This document shows positions 8,646 through 17,405 of a stretch of DNA of 64,000 nucleotides, in pieces. A program made the position numbers and the translations under genes. Below the pieces are notes generated by a model. It saw nothing but the letters and a program-made list of their open reading frames with translations. It searched no databases and had not been told where the DNA came from. The DNA comes from DAOUBP01 sp964513075 (GTDB taxonomy: Bacteria; Chloroflexota; Anaerolineae; CG2-30-64-16). The stretch is from the NCBI GenBank assembly GCA_964513075.1, contig CAZELR010000019.1:1-64000 (forward strand). Reading direction: 5' to 3'. Position 1 is the first letter of the stretch, and each line of letters opens with the position of its first letter.

Positions 8646-10530
8646 TGAAGTCGGCATCGTCGATGCCATTCACGCATACCTTGTTCAGGCCGTTTTCTGA
8701 GCTACCAACACTGCCCCACTCTGCGGCGTCGGCCGCTTCTTCCCAGTCAGTCCAGTGCTCCCCGCTCTCCGCCAGATAGCGATCGACAGCCTCACCGAGG
8801 GTCATGAAGAAGCGGTGCGAGCCCACCTGACTGAACAGGCCGTAACGCTTCAGCCGATCCTTGACCGGGTCCTTCATCTCTGCGAAGCTGAACTCGATCC
8901 CTGCCGTGGTTAGTTCATTGTCCAGTTCGGCCAGCACGTCAGCCGCTGTGACGTCCATATCGGTGACCGGCTCGGCCGCCACGACGACCCAGCGCGGGGG
9001 CGCAGGAGATTCCGCTACGGCCGCCAGGACTCTCTCCCGAAAAGCTTCGGCATTCGCAAAGAACAGCGGTGCATCCCACCTGAACAGGACCAGGCCCGGG
9101 ATGCGTTTCGCCTGCGGATAACGGGTGACATCGTGATATCCCTTCAAGTTCTGCACCCTGCCCAGCACCGCGGAATACGGTCGCCACGCGTGCCAAACAA
9201 GGTTGAGCAGCGCCACGCCGACGGCGATGAAAATCCCGATGATCACACCGCGCAGTACCACGGCCAGGAAGCAGATCAGCGATAGGACGAACTCCGCGCG
9301 GCTCAGCCGGTATAGCCTGAGCAGGGCGGGCACATCGATGATCGATAATGCGGCAGAGATAACGACCGCGCCCAACGTCGTCGCCGGTAGGTTCTTCAGT
9401 AGTTCAGGGAAGAACAGCAGCAGCAATGCGATGCAAGATGCGCCGATCAATCCCGTCACCTGCGTCTTGGCCCCCGCGGCTTCTGCCACCGGCGTGCGCG
9501 ATGCGCTGCCGCTGATCGAGAATCCCTGGAAGAAGCCCGACGCAACGTTAGCTGCGCCAAGCGCAATCATTTCCTGGTTTTGGTTCGTCTGATAGCCGCC
9601 GCGCAAGGCAAAGGTACGCGCCAGCACGCTGGTGTCGGCAAAAGAAACCAGCGCAATCGCAATCGCGCCCGCCACTAACGGCTGGATATCGCCCGGGGCG
9701 ATTGCCGGGAAGGCAAACGACGGAAGGCCCTGAGGCAGGGGACCCACGACAACAATCCCCGCGCGGCCCGCCAGGTTGAAGGCGCTCACGATGACGGTTG
9801 CGCCGACGACGGCCAGCAGCACGCCCGGCACCTTTCGATTCCAGCGCTTGACCCCCAGGATGACCGCCAGGCATCCCAGGCCGATCGCCAACGCGACCGG
9901 GTTCGTCATTCCACTCAGGATGCCGCGCACGAAGCCGGTTACTTCCGCGACCAAGCCATCGGCGTGGACGGAGAAACCAAACAACTTGGGCATCTGACTG
10001 ACCAGGACCGTCAGCGCAATGCCGTTCAGATAACCATAGCGGATCGGTTTGGATAGCAGGTCGGTGATGAATCCAAATCGTGCCAGCCCGGCCAGGATGC
10101 AAAACAGGCCCGAGAAGATCGCTAACATGGCGGCAAGAGTTGCCGCACGAGTCGGTTCCCCGCCGGACAGCGGCACGATGGTGGCAGCGATCATGGCTGC
10201 TAGTGCGGAATCGGGACCCAGCACCAGGATCCGACTTGGGCCGAAGATCGCGTACACTACGAGCGGGGCGATCGTGGCGTACAGACCGTAGATCGGCTGC
10301 AAGCCAGCGGCTTCAGCATAGCCCATGCCGACCGGCACCAGGACTGCCGTCAAGACCAGACCTGCGATCAGGTCGCGAAGCAGCCAACTCGGCTGGTAAT
10401 GCCGCAGAGAGTCGATTCCCGGCAGCCAGTGCCCCAGTCCTTTGGTCACCGGTTGGCGATCGTGGCGGATGAGGCGGCCTTTTTCCTCGGTGGCGTCATG
10501 GCTGCTGTTCATCTCGGGTTCCTCAGCCAT
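8629..10530 (-). CDS. SulP-family anion transporter with STAS domain
   Basis: A 633-residue inner-membrane transporter of the SulP/SLC26 family, which moves sulfate, bicarbonate or other anions, usually by H+ or Na+ coupling. The first part (LRHYQPSWLLRDLIAGLVLTAV onward, here abbreviated to the opening segment) begins 10-12 hydrophobic segments; the sequence GLYATIAPLVVYAIFGPSR near residue 85 matches the SulP signature region. The last 150 residues form a STAS domain with VTDMDVTAADVL, the usual place of the regulatory D-x-S/T site. Start may be 10530 or, better supported by GAGGA, ATG 10512. The final residues run into the hypB remnant, so the natural C-terminus may have been changed when hypB decayed. 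Transported ion not determinable. Confidence 0.92.
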   Translation of the reverse strand: MAEEPEMNSSHDATEEKGRLIRHDRQPVTKGLGHWLPGIDSLRHYQPSWLLRDLIAGLVLTAVLVPVGMGYAEAAGLQPIYGLYATIAPLVVYAIFGPSRILVLGPDSALAAMIAATIVPLSGGEPTRAATLAAMLAIFSGLFCILAGLARFGFITDLLSKPIRYGYLNGIALTVLVSQMPKLFGFSVHADGLVAEVTGFVRGILSGMTNPVALAIGLGCLAVILGVKRWNRKVPGVLLAVVGATVIVSAFNLAGRAGIVVVGPLPQGLPSFAFPAIAPGDIQPLVAGAIAIALVSFADTSVLARTFALRGGYQTNQNQEMIALGAANVASGFFQGFSISGSASRTPVAEAAGAKTQVTGLIGASCIALLLLFFPELLKNLPATTLGAVVISAALSIIDVPALLRLYRLSRAEFVLSLICFLAVVLRGVIIGIFIAVGVALLNLVWHAWRPYSAVLGRVQNLKGYHDVTRYPQAKRIPGLVLFRWDAPLFFANAEAFRERVLAAVAESPAPPRWVVVAAEPVTDMDVTAADVLAELDNELTTAGIEFSFAEMKDPVKDRLKRYGLFSQVGSHRFFMTLGEAVDRYLAESGEHWTDWEEAADAAEWGSVGSSENGLNKVCVNGIDDADFINHRS

Positions 10531-10551
10531 TGGATGCCCTGCGATTCGTTC

Positions 10552-11967
10552 TTAGGGTGCCCTGTTTCGATTATAAGCCCTCAACGTGCGTTCGCGCGCT
10601 TCCGCATGATCGACGATCGGCAGCGGATAGCCGTGGCCCACGATCGTATGCACGGCCTGCTGCACGTCTACCGGCATGGTCCAGGGTGCGTGAAGGTATT
10701 TCTGCGGCACGCGCGCCAACTCGGGGACCCACTGCCGGACGTATGTGCCCGCCGGGTCGAACTTCTCTCCTTGCAGCATCGGGTTGAACACGCGGAAGTA
10801 GGGCGCTGCGTCGGTGCCTACGCCCGCGGTCCACTGCCAGCCCCCGTTGTTCGACGCCGGGTCCGCGTCGAGCAGATGCTGCATAAAGAAGCGCTCACCC
10901 CACCGCCAGTCGATCAGCAGGTCTTTGACCAGGAAGGACGCAGTAATCATCCTGGCCCGGTTGTGCATCCACCCGGTCTGCACAAGTTGGCGCATTGCAG
11001 CATCCACCACGGGGACCCCGGTCCGTCCGTTGCACCAGGCCGCGAACTCGTTCGGATCGTTGCGCCAGGGGATGTCGCGCAAGCTCGCCTGAAATTCCTG
11101 CCCCAGCACTTCGGGGTAGCGATACAGCACCATCTGATAGAACTCGCGCCAGATCAGCTCGTTGAGCCAGGTCTCGGCGCTTTTTCGTCCGTTGGGGCTG
11201 GCGGCCTTCTCCAGCGCGACGACCGCCGCGACTGCGGCCGTCCGCGCTGAGATCATGCCGAACCGCAGATACGGTGACAGTTGCGATGTGCCTGGGAGGT
11301 CCATCCGGTTGCGCGCGGCGTCGTATTGTTGGATGGCCGCATCCTGCTCCTCCGTGAAGAGGTGCAACCGCCGTCGCGCCTCCTGCTCACCGGGCAGAAA
11401 GAGGTCGGCAGCGGAACTGCTGGGGCCAGGAATGGGCAGGCTGGGCGCCTCGGGTGGCGCCGCAATTCGTTCAGGTGCAGGGATCAGCTCAGCGGCTCCG
11501 GGCAGGGGCAGCGCCTTCCATGCCCGGCTGAACGGCGTGAAGACCGTGTACGCGCGGCCATCCGGCCGCGAGATCCCATCATAGGGCCGCGCTGTGATTC
11601 CTTGTGTCAGGGTGAGAGGCACGCGTTTGGCCACTCGTGCGTCTCGTTCTCGGGCGTAGGGCCAGGGATCGGCCTCTGCGAACACGCCCGCGGCGCCCGT
11701 TGATTCGGCCAGCCGCGCCAGCTCCTCGGCCGGGTCGCCCTGTCGCACGATGAGACGGGAGCCGCGGGCGCGCAAGTCTGCATCGAGCGCCCGCAGCCCG
11801 CCTAGCAGGAACGCAAGTCGCTTCTCGCCCGCGTCCGGGGCTGCCAGCAGCGTTGGGTCCAGTACGAAGACGGGAATCGCCGGTTCGCCCTGCGCCAGCG
11901 CAGCCTGCAGTGCGCAGTTGTCGTGCAGCCGCAGGTCACGCCGCGTCCACCAGATAGTCGGAGGCAT
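10552..11967 (-). CDS. phrB: Deoxyribodipyrimidine photo-lyase
   Basis: A 471-residue flavoprotein that splits cyclobutane pyrimidine dimers with blue light. The N-terminal alpha/beta antenna domain begins IWWTRRDLRLHDN. The FAD domain has WLNELIWREFY, then VDAAMRQLVQTGWMHNRARM and the highly conserved DPASNNGGWQW near residue 400, all diagnostic of class I CPD photolyases/cryptochromes. I chose ATG 11967 because AGGAGAG stands before it and a TATAAT promoter lies just upstream; the open frame extends a further 258 codons 5', but that text is not photolyase-like. Cofactor in the antenna domain (folate or deazaflavin) cannot be told. It is divergent from the epimerase-like gene at 12115. Confidence 0.96.
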   Translation of the reverse strand: MPPTIWWTRRDLRLHDNCALQAALAQGEPAIPVFVLDPTLLAAPDAGEKRLAFLLGGLRALDADLRARGSRLIVRQGDPAEELARLAESTGAAGVFAEADPWPYARERDARVAKRVPLTLTQGITARPYDGISRPDGRAYTVFTPFSRAWKALPLPGAAELIPAPERIAAPPEAPSLPIPGPSSSAADLFLPGEQEARRRLHLFTEEQDAAIQQYDAARNRMDLPGTSQLSPYLRFGMISARTAAVAAVVALEKAASPNGRKSAETWLNELIWREFYQMVLYRYPEVLGQEFQASLRDIPWRNDPNEFAAWCNGRTGVPVVDAAMRQLVQTGWMHNRARMITASFLVKDLLIDWRWGERFFMQHLLDADPASNNGGWQWTAGVGTDAAPYFRVFNPMLQGEKFDPAGTYVRQWVPELARVPQKYLHAPWTMPVDVQQAVHTIVGHGYPLPIVDHAEARERTLRAYNRNRAP

Positions 11968-11988
11968 AGCACTCTCCTGAATGGGTGG

Positions 11989-12017
11989 ATTATAATATGG
12001 TCTGATCTGATTGTAAA
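11989..12017 (-). promoter_or_regulatory. Sigma70-type promoter for the photolyase gene
   Basis: On the minus strand TTTACA (12017-12012) and a consensus TATAAT (11994-11989) are separated by 17 bases. The predicted transcript starts about 15 bases before the photolyase ATG and still includes its AGGAGAG ribosome site. Confidence 0.75.
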
Positions 12018-12114
12018 CCGGGCAACTGATGGGCTTTGACCGGTGCTCTATCCTGGTGTGCAGTATTGCAGACGCGGCCAATCTTGTGTTATTCTCCTTA
12101 TATCGGAGGTTACC

Positions 12115-13044
12115 ATGCGAGTGATCATTACAGGTGGGACAGGGCTCATTGGCCGTGCCTTGGCCGCAGATCTGGCAAGCGCCGGTTACGAGGTGATCCT
12201 CTTGAGCCGCCGTCCGGAGCGGGCCGCCGGCCTGCCGTCCGGCGTGCGAGCCGAACGCTGGGATGGCCGTACGGCAGAAGGCTGGGGTAAGCTGGCCGAT
12301 GGTGCGACAGCGATCGTCAATTTGGCGGGTGAAAACCTGGCGGGTGAAGGCTTTTTCCCCAGCCGGTGGACGCCAGAACGGAAGGAAAGGATCATTCGGA
12401 GCCGTCTGAATGCCGGCGCAGCGGTTGTAGAGGCAGTTAAAGCCGCTGTCGTTAAGCCGCGCGTTGTTATTCAATCCTCCGGTATCGGCGTCTACGGCCC
12501 ACGCCAGGACGAAGAGCTCTCCGAAGAGGCGCCCGTGGGGAGCGACTTTCTCGCCACCCTGGCCGTGCAATGGGAAGCATCGACGGCAGATGTCGAGGCG
12601 CTTGGCGTGCGACGCGCGGTGATCCGCACCGGCGCGGTGCTGAGCCGGGCGGGTGGGGCGCTGACCCGTATGGTCCTGCCGTTCCGCCTCTTCGCCGGAG
12701 GCTGGTTTGGGAGCGGCCGCCAATGGCTGTCGTGGATCCACGTGGCTGACCAGGCGGAGGCTATTCGTTTTCTGATCGAGAATCCTCAGGCGAGCGGTCT
12801 CTTCAACCTCTGTGCGCCGCAGCCTTTGACTGGCCGGGATTTCGGACGGTGCATCGGCCGTGTCATGGGGCGCCCGGCACTCCTGCCTGTGCCTGCCATC
12901 GTCATGCGCCTCGTTTTTGGGGAAGTCACGACCGTCGTCCTTGACGGCCAGCGGGTGCTCCCGAAGCGCCTGCTTGATTTGGGTTTTCGCTTTCGCTTCC
13001 CCGATGCCGAATCCGCGTTGCGCGATCTGTTGAGTCGTGTTTGA
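12115..13044 (+). CDS. TIGR01777-family epimerase-like protein
   Basis: A 309-residue extended short-chain dehydrogenase of the TIGR01777/YfcH type, a family related to nucleotide-sugar epimerases whose substrate is mostly unknown. The NAD(P)-binding loop is GGTGLIGRAL at residues 7-16. Later come NLAGENLAGEG, QSSGIGVYG in place of the usual serine-tyrosine segment, and SWIHVADQAEAI, which is typical of the family, plus a C-terminal DUF1731-like tail ending with FPDAESALRDLLSR. ATG 12115 follows CGGAGG at five bases. It is read away from the photolyase, and such neighbours are common in photoprotection islands, but a functional link is only inference. Confidence 0.9.
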   Translation: MRVIITGGTGLIGRALAADLASAGYEVILLSRRPERAAGLPSGVRAERWDGRTAEGWGKLADGATAIVNLAGENLAGEGFFPSRWTPERKERIIRSRLNAGAAVVEAVKAAVVKPRVVIQSSGIGVYGPRQDEELSEEAPVGSDFLATLAVQWEASTADVEALGVRRAVIRTGAVLSRAGGALTRMVLPFRLFAGGWFGSGRQWLSWIHVADQAEAIRFLIENPQASGLFNLCAPQPLTGRDFGRCIGRVMGRPALLPVPAIVMRLVFGEVTTVVLDGQRVLPKRLLDLGFRFRFPDAESALRDLLSRV

Positions 13045-13102
13045 ATACTAACTACAAAAATCAATAGTTGTGCTTGGACTCGTGGTAACAAGGAGGTTCT
13101 AC

Positions 13103-14368
13103 ATGTCCCGCAAACTCAGCCTCTACGAGAATGTCACTCAGCAGTTCAACCATGCCGCCGATTTGATGCAGCTCGACCCCGACGTGCGGCGGATCCTCGC
13201 CAAGCCAGCCAACGAGATCTTGGTTAACTTCCCCGTTAAGCTGGACAACGGACAAACCGAAGTCTTCACCGGTTATCGCGTGCAGCACAGCAATGTGCTC
13301 GGGCCATTCAAGGGCGGGCTGCGCTTTCACCCGATGGTGAACATCGATGAGGTGCGCGCGCTGGCGACCTGGATGACCTGGAAGACAGCGATTGCAGGCA
13401 TTCCGATGGGCGGCGCGAAGGGCGGCATCCAGATCGACCCGCACAAATATTCCGTGGCCGAGTTGGAGCGTATCACGCGGCGCTTCACCTTTGCGCTGGG
13501 CGACAACATCGGGCCGGATTATGACATCCCCGCGCCCGACGTCAATACTAATGCACAGATCATGGCCTGGATCCTGGACACCTATCTTTCCACCATTCCC
13601 CCGGCGGAGCGGCAGCGTTCCTTCCATGTGATCACAGGCAAGCCGATCGAACTGGGTGGCAGCGTGGGTCGCGATAAGGCCACGGGCCAGGGCGTGGTCT
13701 TCGTGATCGAGCAGTGGGCGCGCGAGCGTGGAGTTGACCTGGGCCAGGCCAGCTATATCGTCCAGGGCTTCGGCAACGTCGGCTCATGGACGGCCCGGCT
13801 GCTGAAGCCGCACGGCGCCGTGCTCCTGGCGGTTGAGGATCATACTGGCAGCATCGCCAACCCCGACGGCATCGATGCTGACGATCTGGCCGCGTACGTC
13901 GCCAAGACACGGGGCGTCGCCGGTTACCCGCACGCCCGGCCGGTCGATCATGAGACCTTCCTGAGCACGCAAGCCGATTTCTTTGTGCCGGCCGCCCTGG
14001 AAGGCCAGATCACCGCCGAGACTGCGCCGCTGCTGAACGTGCGCGTCGTCTTCGAGGGCGCCAACGGCCCCACCGATCTCGATGGCGACCGGATCCTGGC
14101 CGAACGCGGCATCGAGCTGCTGCCCGATATCCTGACCAACGGCGGCGGTGTGATCGTCAGCTATTTCGAGTGGCTGCAGAACAAGCGCAGCGAGGCGTGG
14201 GAATTGGAAGAGGTGGATGCCAAGCTGCATAAGCGGATGGTCGCCGCCTACGAGCAGGTGCGTGCTACGCGGCAGGAGTTCGCCGGCGTCGATTGGCGCG
14301 CCGCGGCCTACATTGTCGCGCTGCGGCGGCTGGAGCGCGTCTACAAGGAGCGCGGGATCTTCCCGTGA
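13103..14368 (+). CDS. gdhA: Glutamate dehydrogenase
   Basis: A 421-residue hexameric-type glutamate dehydrogenase that interconverts glutamate and 2-oxoglutarate plus ammonia. Substrate-side motifs include GPFKGGLRFHP, then PMGGAKGGIQIDP at about residues 106-118, where the catalytic lysine lies. The dinucleotide fold has QGFGNVGSWTARLL near residue 225, and NGGGVIVSYFEW is conserved near the end. Coenzyme preference cannot be decided safely. AAGGAGG stands seven bases before ATG 13103. Its stop overlaps the next start as TGATG, so it is translationally coupled to the amidohydrolase and probably leads into the ornithine fermentation genes, where it could reoxidise NAD(P)H and handle ammonia. 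Confidence 0.95.
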   Translation: MSRKLSLYENVTQQFNHAADLMQLDPDVRRILAKPANEILVNFPVKLDNGQTEVFTGYRVQHSNVLGPFKGGLRFHPMVNIDEVRALATWMTWKTAIAGIPMGGAKGGIQIDPHKYSVAELERITRRFTFALGDNIGPDYDIPAPDVNTNAQIMAWILDTYLSTIPPAERQRSFHVITGKPIELGGSVGRDKATGQGVVFVIEQWARERGVDLGQASYIVQGFGNVGSWTARLLKPHGAVLLAVEDHTGSIANPDGIDADDLAAYVAKTRGVAGYPHARPVDHETFLSTQADFFVPAALEGQITAETAPLLNVRVVFEGANGPTDLDGDRILAERGIELLPDILTNGGGVIVSYFEWLQNKRSEAWELEEVDAKLHKRMVAAYEQVRATRQEFAGVDWRAAAYIVALRRLERVYKERGIFP

Positions 14369-15987
14369 TGTCAATGGCGAATCAAGCGATATTGACCAAC
14401 GGCAAAATTCACACCATGGACCCAGTGCAGCCCTTCGTGACTGCGTTGGCGATCAGGGATGGGAAAATCCTGCTTGCCGGCAGCGACTCGGCCGCCAGAG
14501 ACGTGCTCCCCCGGGCTACCGGCGAAAACGCTATCGACCTCAAAGGCGCATGCGTGCTTCCGGGTCTGACTGATTCACATATCCACCTCATGTATTTCTC
14601 TAAGGGCTTGCGGCAGGTCCAGGCGGAGACGCCGAGCCTGCAAAAGGTCCTGGCTGCTGTCGCCGAATTCGCCCAACGCGAACCTGCCGGCGCCTGGATC
14701 ACCGGCTTCGGCTGGAACCACAACGTATGGGGCGGCGAGTTTCCCACAGCCACCTACCTCGACCAGGTTGCGCCGGAGCATCCGGTGGTCCTGATCGCAA
14801 AAAGTGCGCATGCCTGCTGGGTCAATTCCTTGGTCCTGCGACTGGCCCGGATCACGGCGGAGACGGAAGATCCGCCCGGCGGCAGAATCGTGCGCGATGA
14901 AAACGGCAATCCGACCGGGGTGCTCCTGGAAGAGGCCATGGATCTTGTCTACCGTCTGATGCCGGGGTTGAGCACAGCGGAGGCTGCCGAGAGTTTGCGG
15001 CAGGGCATGGCCGCAGCCCACCGGGCCGGTCTGACCTGCGTTCATGATATGGATGGCGTTGATTGTTTTCAGGGCCTGCAGATTTTGCGCGATGCAGGCC
15101 GGCTCACCCTGCGGGTAATCAAAAGTGTCCCCCTTGCACATCTCGGTGAAGCTGTCGGCATGGGCGTGCGCACGGGCTTCGGGGATGACTGGCTGCGCAT
15201 CGGGGGAGTGAAGATGTTCGCTGACGGCGCGTTGGGCCCGCGCACCGCCTGGATGTTGGAAGGGTTCGATACGGCGCCCGACAACACCGGGATTTCGGCT
15301 ACACCCATCGAGGAGATCCGCGCGGCGGTCCTGAAGGCAAACGCGCACGGCCTGGCCGCGGCTATCCATGCCATCGGCGACCGGGCCAACCGCGAGATCC
15401 TGAACATCTACGCCGAAGCGCGCGCCGTTGCGGTGGGGGCAGGGTCACCCCGCCCTCACCTGCGCAACCGCATCGAGCATGTCCAACTGCTGCACCCGGA
15501 CGATGCTGGCCGGCTGGCCGAGCTGGGGGTGATCGCTTCGATGCAGCCGCTGCATGCGACGTCGGATATGTACATCGCCGAGCAGCACTGGGGAAAACGC
15601 AGCGCCGGCGGTTATGCGCTCCGGACGCAGCAGGTACGCGGCGCCGTGTTGGCCCTGGGCTCGGACTGCCCGGTGGAGACCCTCGATCCGCTCGCCGGGA
15701 TCCACGCCGCCGTCACCCGTCGCCGGGCAGATGGCACGCCTGGACCCGAAGGGTGGCATCCTGAGCAGCGTCTGACGGTCGAGCAGGCCGTGCGGGGGTA
15801 TACCGCTGGCCCCGCGTATGCGGCGGGCATGGAAGACCGCTTGGGCAGCCTGGCACCCGGCAAGTGGGCTGATCTGACAATCCTCGATCAGGATATCTTT
15901 GCGATCGATCCGATGGAGATTCTGAACACTCGCGTGCTGGCCACCCTTACCGCAGGGCGCTTTGTCTGGCGGGATAAGTCATTTTAA
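14368..15987 (+). CDS. YtcJ-like amidohydrolase (amidohydrolase family 3)
   Basis: A 539-residue metal-dependent hydrolase of the amidohydrolase superfamily, group YtcJ. Metal-binding segments are DSHIHLM (about residue 70), KMFADGALGPRTAWM, HAIGDRANREI and the late SDCPVETLDP, followed by a C-terminal beta-sandwich typical of cyclic amidases. The substrate is probably an amide or cyclic amide; the position next to ornithine genes suggests an ornithine-releasing step, but this is inference. Residues 356-364 (VGAGSPRPH) are encoded by a 27-bp palindrome and look inserted just before the family segment RIEHVQLL. The ATG at 14368 overlaps the gdhA stop; ATG 14374 is an alternative. Confidence 0.9.
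   Translation: MSMANQAILTNGKIHTMDPVQPFVTALAIRDGKILLAGSDSAARDVLPRATGENAIDLKGACVLPGLTDSHIHLMYFSKGLRQVQAETPSLQKVLAAVAEFAQREPAGAWITGFGWNHNVWGGEFPTATYLDQVAPEHPVVLIAKSAHACWVNSLVLRLARITAETEDPPGGRIVRDENGNPTGVLLEEAMDLVYRLMPGLSTAEAAESLRQGMAAAHRAGLTCVHDMDGVDCFQGLQILRDAGRLTLRVIKSVPLAHLGEAVGMGVRTGFGDDWLRIGGVKMFADGALGPRTAWMLEGFDTAPDNTGISATPIEEIRAAVLKANAHGLAAAIHAIGDRANREILNIYAEARAVAVGAGSPRPHLRNRIEHVQLLHPDDAGRLAELGVIASMQPLHATSDMYIAEQHWGKRSAGGYALRTQQVRGAVLALGSDCPVETLDPLAGIHAAVTRRRADGTPGPEGWHPEQRLTVEQAVRGYTAGPAYAAGMEDRLGSLAPGKWADLTILDQDIFAIDPMEILNTRVLATLTAGRFVWRDKSF
15433..15459 (+). repeat. 27-bp in-frame palindrome inside the amidohydrolase gene
   Basis: The unit runs from GTGGGGGC through the centre GGGTCACC to CGCCCTCAC. 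It encodes VGAGSPRPH at residues 356-364. It aligns over its whole length with the palindrome at 22975-23001 (22 of 27 bases identical), and most differences keep the stem pairing: position 3/25 changes from A-T to G-C, position 4/24 from G-C to a G-T wobble. Length is nine codons, so the frame is kept. Confidence 0.75.
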
Positions 15988-16001
15988 CAAAGGAGAAAAA
16001 T

Positions 16002-17042
16002 ATGAGCAAACTGATTCGTATCTGTCAATGGGGCCTTGGCAATATGGGCGCCGGCATGGCCCGCCTGATGCTCGAAAAACCGGGCCTGGAAATCGTCGCC
16101 GCGATCGGCCGGCCGCGTCATAACGGGATGGACCTCGGAGATGTACTGGGCATCGGCAAGAAGCTGGGCGTCATTGTCACCGATGATCCCGATGCCGTCT
16201 TGGACAAAGAAAAGGTGGATTGCGTCGGCCTCGCGACCACGTCATGGACGGCGGCTCAAATGCCGGACCTGCGTAAGATCCTTGATGCGGGAATTAACTG
16301 CGTGACGATCGCTGAAGAGCTGGCAGACGCCGAGGCGCAAAGCCCGGAGCTGGCCGCTGAGATTGACGCGCTGGCCAAGAAGAACGGCGTTTCGGTGTTG
16401 GGCACAGGCGTTAACCCGGGCTTTGTGCTGGACTTGTTGATCGTGACGCTGACCGCCGGCTGTCATGCCGTCGAACGCATCGAGGCCTCGCGCGTCAATG
16501 ACCTCAGCCCATACGGCCACACGGTCATGAGGACCCAAGGCGTCGGCACCACTCCCGAAGCGTTCCGGGCCGGGATTGCCGATGGCTCGATCGTAGGGCA
16601 CGTGGGCTTCCCGGAGTCCATCCACATGATCAGCGAGGCGCTCGGCCTGGGCGTCGACCGCATCGAGCAGACCCGCGAGCCGATCATCAGCAAGGTGCAC
16701 CGCGAAACCCCGCACGTTGTGGTTGAGCCGGGGATGGTGGCTGGCTGCACACACACAGGCATCGGCTACCGTGGCGATCAGGAAGTCATTCGCCTCATAC
16801 ATCCACAACAGATTCACCCGCACCTGGAGAACCAGCCGACCGGCGACTATATTCATATCTTCGGCAATCCAGAAATTAACCTGGCGATCAAGCCTGAGAT
16901 CGCGGGCGGCAAGGCAACCATCGGCATCGCCGTGAACGTGATCCCGCATGTTGTGGCTGCCACCCCCGGCCTCAAGCGGATGATCGATCTGCCCGTGCCT
17001 GCCGCGTTGATGGGCGAGAGTGCTTACAAGCGGAATATCTAA
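16002..17042 (+). CDS. ord: 2,4-diaminopentanoate dehydrogenase
   Basis: A 346-residue cytosolic oxidoreductase related to dihydrodipicolinate reductase. In ornithine fermentation it oxidises and deaminates (2R,4S)-2,4-diaminopentanoate to 2-amino-4-oxopentanoate with NAD(P)+. The Rossmann loop is QWGLGNMGAGMARLML near residue 10. The segments VSVLGTGVNPGFVLD (about 130) and the late HIFGNPEINL are typical of the Ord family. The assignment is strengthened by the immediate downstream ortA, ortB, oraS and oraE genes. AAAGGAG precedes ATG 16002, only 14 bases after the amidohydrolase stop, so these genes are probably cotranscribed. A 43-bp palindrome begins three bases after its stop. Confidence 0.93.
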   Translation: MSKLIRICQWGLGNMGAGMARLMLEKPGLEIVAAIGRPRHNGMDLGDVLGIGKKLGVIVTDDPDAVLDKEKVDCVGLATTSWTAAQMPDLRKILDAGINCVTIAEELADAEAQSPELAAEIDALAKKNGVSVLGTGVNPGFVLDLLIVTLTAGCHAVERIEASRVNDLSPYGHTVMRTQGVGTTPEAFRAGIADGSIVGHVGFPESIHMISEALGLGVDRIEQTREPIISKVHRETPHVVVEPGMVAGCTHTGIGYRGDQEVIRLIHPQQIHPHLENQPTGDYIHIFGNPEINLAIKPEIAGGKATIGIAVNVIPHVVAATPGLKRMIDLPVPAALMGESAYKRNI

Positions 17043-17044
17043 CG

Positions 17045-17087
17045 ACTGAACAAACCAGGTTTCTCCGAGAAACCTGGTTTGTTCAGT
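17045..17087. repeat. Perfect 43-bp palindrome between ord and ortA
   Basis: Two perfectly complementary 21-base arms (17045-17065 and 17067-17087) surround one central C. The innermost part reads TTTCTCCGAGAAA. No T-run follows, and ortA starts 21 bases further on, so it is not an ordinary terminator. It shares the core TCTCC(G/A)AGA and the single central C with the palindromes at 25456-25488 and 28477-28513. Confidence 0.85.
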
Positions 17088-17108
17088 TGCATCACGCAAG
17101 AGGAAATC

Positions 17109-17405
17109 ATGAGCCAAATCCAACCGGGGACTTGGGTCGAGATCGAGCAGATCATTCTGACCCCCGAACAGCGCGCACCGACCCTGCCCGAAGACACCAA
17201 GCTGGCGCCATACGTGTTGCGCGTTTCCGGCTTTCTGGCCGAGTCGGCTGAGCTCGGCGGCTCGGCGTGCATCCGAACGATGATCGGTCGCGAGTTGAGT
17301 GGAACGCTCGTGAAGGTCAATCCCAGCTACAGCCACAGCTTCGGCAACACCGTCCCCGAGCTGCTGACGATTGGGCTGCGCACGCACGGGGAGGTGGAAC
17401 GATGA
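17109..17405 (+). CDS. ortA: 2-amino-4-oxopentanoate thiolase, alpha subunit
   Basis: A 98-residue protein matching OrtA, the small subunit of the PLP-dependent thiolase that cleaves 2-amino-4-oxopentanoate with CoA to acetyl-CoA and alanine. The family is recognised by the opening GTWVEIEQIIL, the middle ESAELGGSACIRTMIGR and the ending VNPSYSHSFG. No catalytic residue is known in this subunit. GAGGA precedes ATG 17109. The stop overlaps the ortB start as ATGA, which fits subunits made in equal amounts. The 43-bp palindrome just upstream could affect its expression relative to ord. Confidence 0.93.
   Translation: MSQIQPGTWVEIEQIILTPEQRAPTLPEDTKLAPYVLRVSGFLAESAELGGSACIRTMIGRELSGTLVKVNPSYSHSFGNTVPELLTIGLRTHGEVER

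Noticed and set aside
11968..12741. 5' extension of the photolyase frame by 258 codons
   Set aside because: It covers the promoter and the divergent epimerase gene, and the translated text is not photolyase-like; ATG 11967 has a good ribosome site.
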